This document shows, in pieces, positions 42,036-51,123 of a stretch of 64,000 nt of DNA (its first letter is position 1; each line of letters opens with the position of its first letter). The DNA is taken from assembly GCF_003344965.1 (NCBI RefSeq), contig NZ_CP031194.1, positions 6,510,001 through 6,574,000 on the forward strand, in the 5' to 3' direction. The stretch is from Streptomyces paludis (GTDB lineage Bacteria; Actinomycetota; Actinomycetes; Streptomycetales; Streptomycetaceae). The notes under the pieces are model-generated. The model worked only from the letters and a program-made list of their open reading frames with translations, searched no databases and was not told the DNA's origin. The position numbers were made by a program, and so were the translations under genes.

Positions 42036-43960
42036 CGGCGGACCCGGCGACGACAGACCCGGAGACGGCAGCCCCGACGGTGACGGACGCGGCAGGGACG
42101 GACCGGGCAGGGACGGACCGGGCAGGGACGGACCCGGCTCCGGTGGACCCGGCTTCGGCGGATTTCGGTGCGTCCGCCCGGCTCCCGGTGGCCGGGCCGC
42201 GCCAAGTGCGTTCGGCAGCACGGGACTTGGTGCGCGGCGGCGGACGCACGCTCGTCGCGGCCGTTCTCCTCAGTGTGCTCGCGACGGTGGCCGGGCTCGT
42301 CGGCCCCTGGCTGGTCGGCCGCATCATCAACACCGTCCGGGCCGGCGGCGGGGTCGCGGACGTCGACCGCTACGCGCTCACCATCCTCGTGTGCGTACTC
42401 GCCCAGTTCCTGCTCACGCGGTACGCCCGGCTCCTCGCGTACCGCGTCGGCGAACGCGCCTCGGCCCGGATCCGGGAACGGCTCGTCGACCGGGCGCTCG
42501 CCCTGCCCACCGCGACCGTGGAGCGGGCGGGCGCGGGCGATCTGACCGCGCGGGGCACCACCGATGTCGCCGCGGTCGGCACGACACTGCGGGACGCCGG
42601 TCCGGCGATCTTCATCGCGGGCCTGGAGGTGCTGTTCATCGTCGGCGCGGTCCTTGTGCTCGCGCCGCCGCTCGGGGTCGTCGGTCTGCTGGGCCTGACG
42701 GGCATCTGGTTCGCCGCCCGCTGGTATCTGCGCCGCGCGCGCACCGCCTATCTGGCCCAGGGCGACGCGGACTCGGTCCTCGCCGAGGTTCTGTCCGCGA
42801 CGGCGACGGGCGCCCGTACGGTCGAGGCGTTCGGCCTCCAGGAGCGCCGGATCGCGGTGTGCGAGGAGGCCGTCGAGGAGAGCCGGCGCACCCGTATCCG
42901 GACGCTGTTCCTGCGCAGTGTCCTCTTCCCGGCCGTGGACGTGTCGTACGTCGTGCCGGTGGTTGGGGTCCTGCTGGCCGGCAGTCTTCTCCACGGTCAC
43001 GGCGCGGTGAGCCTCGGCACGGTGGTCACCTGCGCGCTCTACATGCGGCAACTGTCCCAGCCGCTCGACGAGATATTGCAGTACCTGGACCAACTCCAGG
43101 GCACCGGGGCGTCGTTCGCGCGTGTCGAGGGCGTGGGCGCCGGTGACACGGGCCCGGTGGACGGCGCCGCCGGGCCCGTACCGGCCGACGACCGGATCGA
43201 GGTCTCCGGTGTGCGGTACGCGTACGACGGCGGGCGCGATGTGCTGCGCGGCGTCGATCTGGCCGTACGGCCGGGCGAACGGCTGGCCGTCGTCGGCCCG
43301 TCCGGCGCCGGGAAGTCCACCCTCGGCCGGCTGCTCGCGGGCATCGACCGGCCGCGCGAGGGCGCGGTGACGGTGGGACGGGTGCCGATCGCCGAGCTGG
43401 GTCCCGACGAACTGCGCCGCCAGGTCGTGCTGGTCACCCAGGAGCACCACGTCTTCATCGACACCGTCCGCGACAACCTGCTGATCGCCGCGCCCGGCGC
43501 GAGCGACGACGAGGTGCGCGCGGCGCTGGCCGCCGTGGGCGCGGACTGGGTGGACGGCCTGCCGGCCGGGCTCGACACCTTACTGGGCGCCGGAGAGGAG
43601 GCCGTGGACGGTGCGCGGGCCCAGCAACTGGCCCTGGCCCGGGTGGTGTTGGCCGACCCGCACACCATCGTCCTGGACGAGGCGACGGCGCTCCTCGACC
43701 CCGCCTCCGCCCGCCACGCGGAGCGCGCGCTCGCCGCCGTCCTGGCGGGCCGTACGGTCATCGCCATCGCCCACCGCCTGCACACCGCCCGCGACGCGGA
43801 CCGGGTGGCGGTGATGGACGACGGCCGTCTGACGGAGCTGGGCACGCACGACGCGCTGGTGGCCCGCGGCGGCGCGTATGTCGAGCTGTGGCACACCTGG
43901 CACGGCCCGCCGTCGCCGCCGTCCCGGGAGCCGTCCCCGCCGCCGTCCCCGGCGGGGTGA
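42032..43960 (+). CDS. ABC exporter half-transporter 2 (intact Walker A/B, lost signature); TTA codon
   Basis: 642 aa from ATG 42032 (GAGGAGG upstream). The N-terminal 50 residues are an AGTDR-type repeat. Six transmembrane helices (about 70-345) precede a nucleotide-binding domain with perfect Walker A GPSGAGKST and Walker B TIVLDEATALLD. The ABC signature has decayed to VDGARAQQ. Paired with half-transporter 1, exactly one complete ATP-hydrolysing site can form. Codon 517 is TTA (43580-43582), so production should depend on bldA. The tail is Pro/Ser-rich. Confidence 0.9.
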   Translation: MTADPATTDPETAAPTVTDAAGTDRAGTDRAGTDPAPVDPASADFGASARLPVAGPRQVRSAARDLVRGGGRTLVAAVLLSVLATVAGLVGPWLVGRIINTVRAGGGVADVDRYALTILVCVLAQFLLTRYARLLAYRVGERASARIRERLVDRALALPTATVERAGAGDLTARGTTDVAAVGTTLRDAGPAIFIAGLEVLFIVGAVLVLAPPLGVVGLLGLTGIWFAARWYLRRARTAYLAQGDADSVLAEVLSATATGARTVEAFGLQERRIAVCEEAVEESRRTRIRTLFLRSVLFPAVDVSYVVPVVGVLLAGSLLHGHGAVSLGTVVTCALYMRQLSQPLDEILQYLDQLQGTGASFARVEGVGAGDTGPVDGAAGPVPADDRIEVSGVRYAYDGGRDVLRGVDLAVRPGERLAVVGPSGAGKSTLGRLLAGIDRPREGAVTVGRVPIAELGPDELRRQVVLVTQEHHVFIDTVRDNLLIAAPGASDDEVRAALAAVGADWVDGLPAGLDTLLGAGEEAVDGARAQQLALARVVLADPHTIVLDEATALLDPASARHAERALAAVLAGRTVIAIAHRLHTARDADRVAVMDDGRLTELGTHDALVARGGAYVELWHTWHGPPSPPSREPSPPPSPAG

Positions 43961-43970
43961 CGGCGGCGCG

Positions 43971-44753
43971 CTACACGACGGGCGCCGCCGGCGGTGTCAG
44001 CTGGTGCGCCAGCCAGGTGGGGACGCCGCCCAGCAGGCGGAAGAGCCGGGCGGCCTCCGCGCGCAGCCGGGTGGCCTCCGGCTCCGGCTCGGCCTCGGCC
44101 AGGGCCGCCAGGGCCGGCGCCGTACCGACCAGATAGCCCAGCTCCTCGCGGATCCGGAGGGACTCGCCGAAGCCGTGCCGGGCCTCGGCGAGTTCGCCCT
44201 CGCGCAGCGCGAGACCGGCCAGATGGCGCCAGGTGAAGGAGAGCAGCAGCGTCTCGCCGTGCGCCGTGGCGGCGGCGTGGGCGCGGCGGTAGGCGGCCCG
44301 GGCCGACTGGGGCGAGTCCGAGAGGTGTTCGGCGATCAGCCCGCGCCGGAAGTCGAGCAGCGCCCGGCCGCGCGCCGTCGGGTCGAGCAGGGCCGCCGCC
44401 CGGCCCAGCGCGGCGCGCGCCTCGTCCGCGCGGTCCCGTACGCCGAGGACGGTCGAGGCGTACGCGAGATGACCGCGCTCGCAGGCGGCGGCGCCGCGTT
44501 CGTCGTCCGAGCGGGCCACGGCCTCCGCCTCCCGGAGGGCCTTGTCCGCCTCGGGCCAGCCGACGCCGGTGAACAGACAGCGCTCGACGAGCAGCGCGGC
44601 GCACTGGAGCGCCGGGGCGGGAGCGGCGGCGTGCGGGGCGAGCAGGGCCGCGGCCTCCGTCCAACAGCCGCGCGAGCGCAGCCGCCATATGGCTGTCTGG
44701 AGAGGATCGTCACCAGAGATGGTTCCGGAACCAGACATGGCGGAATGCGCCAC
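43971..44753 (-). CDS. TPR-like helical repeat protein
   Basis: 260 aa from GTG 44753 (GGGAGGGCAAT upstream; ATG 44738 also possible). Ala/Leu/Arg-rich helical repeats of 34-40 residues are seen throughout (CWTEAAALLAPH, WPEADKALREAEAVA, DEARAALGRAAALLD, ARAAYRRAHAAATAHGE, EARHGFGESLRIREELGY). This matches tetratricopeptide or SARP/LuxR C-terminal-type repeats without a DNA-binding domain. Such proteins are protein-interaction adaptors. It converges with the ABC exporter operon (10-bp gap). Specific role unknown. Confidence 0.72.
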   Translation of the reverse strand: MAHSAMSGSGTISGDDPLQTAIWRLRSRGCWTEAAALLAPHAAAPAPALQCAALLVERCLFTGVGWPEADKALREAEAVARSDDERGAAACERGHLAYASTVLGVRDRADEARAALGRAAALLDPTARGRALLDFRRGLIAEHLSDSPQSARAAYRRAHAAATAHGETLLLSFTWRHLAGLALREGELAEARHGFGESLRIREELGYLVGTAPALAALAEAEPEPEATRLRAEAARLFRLLGGVPTWLAHQLTPPAAPVV

Positions 44754-45111
44754 ATTGCCCTCCCCGAGCGCGCCATTGTGCTGTTGGGTGTGGACGCATC
44801 TCAGCATGGATCGGCACGCGGGGCCAGTGGCTCAGGTGAAAAAATTCACAATCACCCGGTGTCCGGGGGCGGTTGTGCGAGGCGTGTACGGGAAATGAGG
44901 GAGCCCCTTGTGCGTCGGCGGTACGGCCGCCACCTGCGCCGACGGTTCCTCGACGGTCCGTGGCGGGCGCGTCGCGCACGGTGTCCCGGGCGCCGTGGAC
45001 CTTGGCGCGAATATTCCGGGTGACGGTGGTCAACGGCGCGCGACGGCGGTCCACCGCGCGCGACGGCGACGCCACCGGCGCCCCCGGCGCGCGCTCCGGT
45101 TCAACAACCCC
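44754..45111. other. Gene-free spacer before the TPR gene
   Basis: 358 bp between the TPR gene start and the end of the pucR gene. A repeated GCGCGCGACGGCG (about 45029-45070) is the only structure. No gene is visible. Confidence 0.35.
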
Positions 45112-46899
45112 TCAGCTCATCCTCAGCGCCAGGAAGAAGTCGAGCTTGTCCTCCAGCCGTGACAGATCACGGCCCGTCAGCTGTTCGATCCTGCCCACCC
45201 GGTACCGCAGCGTGTTCACATGCAGATGCAGCCGCGCGGCGCAGCGGGTCCACGAGCCGTCGCAGTCGAGGAACGCCTCCAGGGTCGGGATCAGCTCGGC
45301 GCGGTGGCGCCGGTCGTACGCGCGCAGCGGGTCCAGCAGCCGCGCGGTGAAGGCCCGGCGCACGTCGTCCGGCACGAACGGCAGCAGCAGGACGTGCGAG
45401 GCCAGCTCGTGGTGGTCCGCCGCGCAGACCCGGCCGGGCCGGGCCGCCGCGACCCGCCGGGCGTGCCGGGCCTCCTCCAGGGCGCCGCGCAGCCCCTCCG
45501 CCGAGTGGACCGCCGCGCTGACGCCCAGGGTCAGCCGGCCGTCGTCGGCGAGACCGGCGGTCAGCGGGGCCCGTACGGCGGCGAGGAGCGCGTCCGCGCG
45601 CAGGGCGGGGGACTCCTCGGCCTCCGGCGCGGGCGCCGCGCCGCTGCCGTCCGGGGCGTGAGCCGTGCCCGGGCCCGCGTCCGGCTGAGCCGGAGCCGGC
45701 AGCGGTACGAGCGCGATCGCCTCGTCACCCGACCGGGCCACCGCGATCCGCTCGGAGTCCACACCGGCCCCCGTACCGGCCGCGCCGAGCAGGATCTCCT
45801 CCAGCAGCGCCTGCGCCACCGGACCGTCCCCGGCCGTCGTCCCGTCCGCCACGGCGGAGTCGCTCGCGGGACCGGTCCAGTCGACCCTGGCCACGACCAC
45901 CTGCCACAGCGGCGTCGGCGCCGCGCCCGGCGCCAGCACCGGCGCCGCCGCCCGCAGCCGCGCGGCGATCTCGGCGGCGGCCGCACCCGCCCGTACCAGC
46001 TCCACGACCTCCTGGGCGAGCCGGCGCCGTACCGTACGGGACGCCTCCCGGCGGTCCTGCTCGACCGCGATGAGCTGGGTGACGCCCCGGAGCAGATCGA
46101 GCCGCTCCGTCGGCCAGTCCGCCGCGTCCGCCTCCACCGCGAGCAGCCAGCCGGCCAGCGCGGCGGCGCGCCCCGCCGGGACACCGCCCCGGCCGCCCGC
46201 CGTACCGCCCGCCGTACCGCCCGGCGCGGCGTCCTGCCCGCCGACCGGGAACAGCGAGTAGACCGTCCCCTCCACCGCCGTGCGGTACGGGCTGGGGCGG
46301 CCCGCGCGTACGGCGGCCAGCCGCTCGCCCGCGAGCGCGGCGGCCCGCGCGGCCGGCAGCGGCTCCCCGGCGCCCGCGATCCGGCGGCCGGTGGCGGAGA
46401 GCACCCACGCCCGCAGATCGAGATCGGAGCCGAGCAGGTCGAGAACGGCCTCCGGGCCGCCGCCCGCCGGGCCCGGGGACATCAGCCTGCGGTGCCGGTC
46501 GACGACCGCCGCGAGATCCCCGGCCCGCTCCCCGGACACCTGGCGCACCACATGCTCGGTGATCGTCGCGAAGGCCACGTCCGCGTCGACCGCGAAGAGC
46601 GGCAGCCGGTGGCGCGCGCACGCCTCGACCAGATCGTCGGGGATCCGGGCCAGCTCCGCCTCGCCCGCCGCGAGCCCGGCCACCCCGGCGCCCGCGAGGA
46701 TCCGGACGAACGGCTCGGACTCCTCGGCGGCCCGCCGCCAGGCGAGCCCGGTGAGCACCAGCTCGCCGCCCGAGAGATAACGGCTCGGATCGCGTAGATC
46801 GGTGGTCATCACCCCGTGCACGGTCCGGTCCAGTTCGTCCGCGCCGCCGAGCAGCCGCAGCCCCAGCGCGTCGGTCTCCAGCAGTGCGCGCAGCCGCAT
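45112..46899 (-). CDS. pucR: PucR family purine-catabolism regulator
   Basis: 595 aa. The N-terminal PucR domain (about 5-120) opens with LRALLETDALGLRLLGGADELDRTVHGVMTTDL. A GGDEF-like middle region (about 300-480) follows, with Ala/Gly-rich linkers. The C-terminal PucR-type HTH_30 is RCAARLHLHVNTLRYRVGRIEQLTGRDLSR. It is divergent from the xanthine dehydrogenase operon and is its likely activator, as for purine degradation in other Gram-positives. The effector may be a ureide or purine intermediate. Confidence 0.92.
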   Translation of the reverse strand: MRLRALLETDALGLRLLGGADELDRTVHGVMTTDLRDPSRYLSGGELVLTGLAWRRAAEESEPFVRILAGAGVAGLAAGEAELARIPDDLVEACARHRLPLFAVDADVAFATITEHVVRQVSGERAGDLAAVVDRHRRLMSPGPAGGGPEAVLDLLGSDLDLRAWVLSATGRRIAGAGEPLPAARAAALAGERLAAVRAGRPSPYRTAVEGTVYSLFPVGGQDAAPGGTAGGTAGGRGGVPAGRAAALAGWLLAVEADAADWPTERLDLLRGVTQLIAVEQDRREASRTVRRRLAQEVVELVRAGAAAAEIAARLRAAAPVLAPGAAPTPLWQVVVARVDWTGPASDSAVADGTTAGDGPVAQALLEEILLGAAGTGAGVDSERIAVARSGDEAIALVPLPAPAQPDAGPGTAHAPDGSGAAPAPEAEESPALRADALLAAVRAPLTAGLADDGRLTLGVSAAVHSAEGLRGALEEARHARRVAAARPGRVCAADHHELASHVLLLPFVPDDVRRAFTARLLDPLRAYDRRHRAELIPTLEAFLDCDGSWTRCAARLHLHVNTLRYRVGRIEQLTGRDLSRLEDKLDFFLALRMS

Positions 46900-47194
46900 T
46901 TCTCGCCTCGTCGATCTCTTCGTGGTTTCCGGGCCCCGGCGGGCCCACCGGGGCGTGGGAACGCCGCGTGTTTCGGGCGGAAGACCGTTCGGTTACCGGG
47001 GCTTCGCCTTTCGTTCGAATCTACAAGACTCGGATGGCGGCCAGCCAATTCCTTCATGGTTTCGGTGACTGCACCAGGCGGAAGCACTGCTTGTGTACTG
47101 GGAGGCACCGGCCGTTCTCGGGCTCTCGGCGATCGGAACAGCGATCCAAGAAGAGATCAAAGAAGCAGAATCAATCAAATGAAGAGGGCCACTC

Positions 47195-48085
47195 ATGGAC
47201 TTCCTTCGCCCCGCCAGCTGGGGGGAAGCGCTCGCCGCCAAGGCCGAGCACCCCACCGCTGTGCCCCTCGCGGGTGGCACGGACGTCATGGTCGAGATCA
47301 ACTTTGATCACCGGCGGCCGGAGTATCTGCTCGATCTGACCAGGATCGAAGAGCTGTACGAGTGGACGGTCGGCGAGGAGTATGTCCGGCTCGGCGCGTC
47401 CGTCCCGTACACCCGCATCATGGAGCACCTCAGGACCCCGCTCCCCGGGCTCGCGCTCGCCTCGCACACCGTCGCCTCGCCCCAGATCCGCAACCGCGGC
47501 GGCGTCGGCGGCAATCTCGGCACCGCCTCGCCGGCCGGGGACGCGCACCCGGCGCTGCTCGCCGCGGGCGCCGAGGTCGAGGCCGAGTCCGTACGGGGCA
47601 GCCGCCGTATCCCGATCGACGACTTCTACACCGGGGTGAAGCGCAACGCGCTCGCCGCCGACGAACTGATCAGGGCCGTCCACATCAAGAAGGCGGACGG
47701 ACCGCAGCAGTACTCGAAGGTCGGCACGCGCAACGCGATGGTCATCGCCGTCTGCGCCTTCGGCCTCGCCCTGCACCCCGCCACCCGGACCGTACGCACC
47801 GGTATCGGCTCCGCCGCGCCCACCCCCGTCCGGGCCCGGGACGCCGAGTCGTTCCTGAACGCGGCGCTCGACGAGGGCGGATTCTGGGACAACGGCAAGG
47901 TCATCACCCCCTCGGTCGTCAAGGAGTTCGCCACCCTCACCGCCGCCGCCTGCAACCCCATCGACGACGTACGCGGTACGGCGGCCTACCGCCGCCACGC
48001 GGTCGGCGTCATGGCCCGCCGCCAGCTCGGCTGGGTCTGGGAGCAGTACCGCGGCGCCCGGCGCACTCTCGAAGGAGCTGCCTGA
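47195..48085 (+). CDS. Xanthine dehydrogenase FAD-binding subunit
   Basis: 296 aa, GAAGAGGG upstream. Opening MDFLRPASWGEALAAKAEHPTAVPLAGGTDVMVEIN contains the FAD-pyrophosphate-binding GGT motif. Further blocks IRNRGGVGGNLGTASPAGDAHPAL and the CO-dehydrogenase-type C-terminal domain (about 180-290) complete the medium chain. It passes electrons from the [2Fe-2S] subunit to NAD+. The [2Fe-2S] gene starts 2 bp after its stop. Confidence 0.93.
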   Translation: MDFLRPASWGEALAAKAEHPTAVPLAGGTDVMVEINFDHRRPEYLLDLTRIEELYEWTVGEEYVRLGASVPYTRIMEHLRTPLPGLALASHTVASPQIRNRGGVGGNLGTASPAGDAHPALLAAGAEVEAESVRGSRRIPIDDFYTGVKRNALAADELIRAVHIKKADGPQQYSKVGTRNAMVIAVCAFGLALHPATRTVRTGIGSAAPTPVRARDAESFLNAALDEGGFWDNGKVITPSVVKEFATLTAAACNPIDDVRGTAAYRRHAVGVMARRQLGWVWEQYRGARRTLEGAA

Positions 48086-48087
48086 AC

Positions 48088-48633
48088 ATGCGGGTCACAT
48101 TCACGGTCAACGGGCGCCGGCAGGAGGCCGACGACGTCTGGGAGGGCGAGAGCCTGCTCTACGTCCTGCGCGAGCGCCTGGGCCTCCCCGGTTCCAAGAA
48201 CGCCTGCGAGCAGGGCGAGTGCGGGTCCTGCACCGTACGGCTCGACGGCGTCCCGGTCTGCTCCTGTCTCGTGGCCGCCGGGCAGGCCGAGGGACGCGAC
48301 GTCCTCACGGTCGAGGGGCTCGCGGACCACGCGCGGCGGCGCGACGGCGCGGCGGCGGGGGACGACGCGCTCTCCCCGGTCCAGCGGGCGTTCATCGACG
48401 CGGGCGCCGTGCAGTGCGGCTTCTGCACCCCCGGACTCCTCGTCGCCGCCGACGAGATGCTCGAACACCATCCCTCGCCCACCGACGACGACATCCGCGA
48501 GGCGCTCTCCGGCAACCTCTGCCGCTGTACGGGGTACGAGAAGATCCTCGACGCGGTCCGGCTCGCCGCGGCCCGCCAGGAGAGCCGCGCGGACACGGGC
48601 GGGGCACACGAAGGCGGGGCGATTGCGTCATGA
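48088..48633 (+). CDS. Xanthine dehydrogenase [2Fe-2S] subunit
   Basis: 181 aa from ATG 48088. Plant-type ferredoxin cluster ligands CEQGECGSC...C (residues about 36-60) and the second four-helix cluster CGFCTPG...CRCTGYE (about 112-152) are intact. The C-terminal 20 residues are a disordered tail. It forms the small chain of the heterotrimer. Its stop overlaps the large-subunit start (ATGA), indicating coupled translation. Confidence 0.94.
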   Translation: MRVTFTVNGRRQEADDVWEGESLLYVLRERLGLPGSKNACEQGECGSCTVRLDGVPVCSCLVAAGQAEGRDVLTVEGLADHARRRDGAAAGDDALSPVQRAFIDAGAVQCGFCTPGLLVAADEMLEHHPSPTDDDIREALSGNLCRCTGYEKILDAVRLAAARQESRADTGGAHEGGAIAS

Positions 48634-51065
48634 CCACGACCGGTCCCGTCGGCGCCCCCGGCCGTCTCACCCAGGGCGCCACCACCCAGGGCACCACCAA
48701 GGGCGGCATCGGGGAGTCCACCCTCCGCCCCGACGGCCTGCTCAAGGTCACCGGCGAGTTCGCGTACGGCTCCGACATGTGGCACGAGGACATGCTCTGG
48801 GGCCACACCCTGCGCTCCACCGTCGCGCACGCCGAGATCCGCTCCCTCGACATCGCCGAGGCCCTCGCCGTCCCCGGCGTCCACGCCGTCCTCACGTACG
48901 ACGACCTCCCCACCGGCGTCAAGAACTACGGCCTGGAGCTGAAGGACACCCCGGTCCTCGCGCACGGCAAGGTCCGCCACCACGGCGAGCCGGTCGCCCT
49001 CGTCGCGGCCGACCACCCCGAGACCGCGCGCCGCGCCGCCGCCAGGATCCGGATCGAGTACGCGGAGCTGCCCGTCGTCACCGACGAGGCGTCCGCCACC
49101 GCGCCCGGCGCGCCGCTGATCCACGAGGGCCGCGACGACCACCACTACGGCCTCGTGCCGCCCCCCGGGGGCCGCCATGTCCCGCATCCGAACATCGTCC
49201 ACCGCCAGCCCATCGTCCGCGGCGACGCGGCGAAGGCCGCCGAGCGCGCCGATGTGATCGTCACCGGCGACTATGTCTTCGGCATGCAGGACCAGGCGTT
49301 CCTGGGCCCGGAGTCCGGTCTCGCCGTACCCGCCGAGGACGGCGGCGTCGAGCTGTACGTCGCCACCCAGTGGCTCCACTCCGACCTCTGGCAGATCGCC
49401 CCCGTCCTCGGCCTGCCCGAGGACAAGGTCCGGATGACGCTCTCCGGCGTCGGCGGTGCGTTCGGCGGCCGGGAGGATCTGTCGATGCAGATCCACGCCT
49501 GTCTGCTCGCGCTGCGCACCGGCAGGCCCGTCAAGATGGTCTACAACCGCTTCGAGTCCTTCTTCGGCCATGTCCACCGCCACCCCGCGAAGCTCCACTA
49601 CGAGCACGGCGCGACCCGCGACGGCCGGCTCACCCACATGAAGTGCCGGATCGTGCTGGACGGCGGCGCGTACGCGTCCTCCACCCCGGCCGTCGTCGGC
49701 AACGCCGCGTCCCTGTCGGCCGGACCGTACGTCGTCGACCACGTCGACATCGAGGCGGTCGGCCTCTACACCAACAACCCGCCCTGCGGCGCGATGCGCG
49801 GCTTCGGCGCGGTCCAGGCGTGCTTCGCGTACGAGGCCCAGATGGACAAGCTGGCGGCGGCGCTGGACATGGACCCGGTGGAGTTCCGGCGGCTCAACGC
49901 CATGGAGCAGGGCTCCGTACTGCCCACGGGCCAGGTGGTCGACTCACCGGCGCCCGTCGCCGAGCTGCTGCGCCGGGTCAAGGCCCGGCCGCTGCCGCCC
50001 GAGCGGCAGTGGCTCGCGGCGGGGGAGGCGGCGGACGTCCGGGCGCTGCCGGGCGGGCTGTCGAACACCACCCACGGCGAAGGCGTCGTACGGGGCGTCG
50101 GCTACGCGGTCGGCATCAAGAACGTCGGCTTCTCCGAGGGCTTCGACGACTACTCGACCGCGCGCGTACGGCTCGAAGTGGTGGGCGGGGACGCGGTCGC
50201 CACCGTCCACACCGCGATGGCCGAGGTCGGCCAGGGCGGCGTCACCGTCCACGCGCAGATCGCCCGGACCGAACTCGGCGTCGCGCAGGTCACCATCCAC
50301 CCGGCGGACACCCGGGTCGGCTCGGCCGGCTCGACCTCCGCCTCCCGCCAGACCTATGTGACGGGCGGCGCGGTCAAGCACACCTGCGAGAACGTCCGGG
50401 CGAAGGTGCTGGAGCTGGGCCGGCGCAAGTTCGGCACGTACCACCCGGCCTGGGCGACCGCCGAACTCCTGCTGGAGAACGGCAAGGTCGTCACCGACGG
50501 CGGCGAGGTGCTGGCCGCGCTGGCGGACGTCCTGGGGGACGAGGCGGTGGACCTGGAGCTGGAGTGGCGCCACCGGCCGACCGAGGCGTTCGACCTCCGT
50601 ACGGGACAGGGCAACGGCCATGTCCAGTACTCCTTCGCCGCGCACCGGGCCGTCGTGGAGGTCGACACGGATCTGGGCCTGGTCAAGGTCGTCGAGCTGG
50701 CCGTCGCGCAGGACGTCGGCAAGGCGCTCAACCCGCTCTCCGTCGTCGGCCAGATCCAGGGCGGCAGTACGCAGGGGCTCGGGGTGGCGGTCATGGAGGA
50801 GATCGTGGTGGACCCGGTGACCGCGAAGGTGCGCAACCCGTCGTTCACGGACTATCTGATCCCGACGATCCTCGACACCCCGACCATCCCCGTCGATGTG
50901 CTCGAACTGGCCGACCAGCACGCGCCGTACGGGCTGCGCGGGGTCGGTGAGGCGCCCACGCTCTCGTCCACCCCCGCCGTCCTCGCGGCCATCAGGGCGG
51001 CGACCGGGCTGGAGCTGACGAGGACGCCGGTACGGCCGGAGCACCTGACCGGCACGGGCTCATGA
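48630..51065 (+). CDS. Xanthine dehydrogenase molybdenum-binding subunit
   Basis: 811 aa from ATG 48630. Molybdopterin-cytosine dinucleotide/Moco domains: GEFAYGSDMWHEDMLWGHTLRS (N-terminal ald_xan domain), GVGGAFGGREDLSM (Gly-rich Mo site loop), CGAMRGFGAVQACFAYE (pterin contact with Arg) and the C-terminal GVGEAPTLSSTPAVLAAI with the catalytic Glu (GxGE). The length and motifs match the actinobacterial XDH large chain, which oxidises hypoxanthine and xanthine to urate. The three subunits and XdhC make a complete operon. Confidence 0.93.
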   Translation: MTTTGPVGAPGRLTQGATTQGTTKGGIGESTLRPDGLLKVTGEFAYGSDMWHEDMLWGHTLRSTVAHAEIRSLDIAEALAVPGVHAVLTYDDLPTGVKNYGLELKDTPVLAHGKVRHHGEPVALVAADHPETARRAAARIRIEYAELPVVTDEASATAPGAPLIHEGRDDHHYGLVPPPGGRHVPHPNIVHRQPIVRGDAAKAAERADVIVTGDYVFGMQDQAFLGPESGLAVPAEDGGVELYVATQWLHSDLWQIAPVLGLPEDKVRMTLSGVGGAFGGREDLSMQIHACLLALRTGRPVKMVYNRFESFFGHVHRHPAKLHYEHGATRDGRLTHMKCRIVLDGGAYASSTPAVVGNAASLSAGPYVVDHVDIEAVGLYTNNPPCGAMRGFGAVQACFAYEAQMDKLAAALDMDPVEFRRLNAMEQGSVLPTGQVVDSPAPVAELLRRVKARPLPPERQWLAAGEAADVRALPGGLSNTTHGEGVVRGVGYAVGIKNVGFSEGFDDYSTARVRLEVVGGDAVATVHTAMAEVGQGGVTVHAQIARTELGVAQVTIHPADTRVGSAGSTSASRQTYVTGGAVKHTCENVRAKVLELGRRKFGTYHPAWATAELLLENGKVVTDGGEVLAALADVLGDEAVDLELEWRHRPTEAFDLRTGQGNGHVQYSFAAHRAVVEVDTDLGLVKVVELAVAQDVGKALNPLSVVGQIQGGSTQGLGVAVMEEIVVDPVTAKVRNPSFTDYLIPTILDTPTIPVDVLELADQHAPYGLRGVGEAPTLSSTPAVLAAIRAATGLELTRTPVRPEHLTGTGS

Positions 51066-51118
51066 AGAGGGGGCGCGGGATCGGGCGCGGGGCCGGGCGC
51101 GGGCTCATGAGGAGGGGG
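51056..51118 (+). repeat. Direct repeat of the stop-codon/ribosome-site segment
   Basis: CGGGCTCATGAAGAGGGGG (51056-51074) and CGGGCTCATGAGGAGGGGG (51100-51118) differ at one base and are 25 bp apart. The first contains the stop codon of the large subunit and the second the ribosome site of xdhC. A tandem duplication created the 58-bp spacer. Confidence 0.6.
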
Positions 51119-51123
51119 TGCGC

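Noticed and set aside
48219..48629. In-frame upstream extension of the xanthine dehydrogenase large subunit
   Set aside because: It overlaps the [2Fe-2S] subunit entirely and lacks protein-like composition; ATG 48630 with ATGA overlap fits the family's N-terminus.
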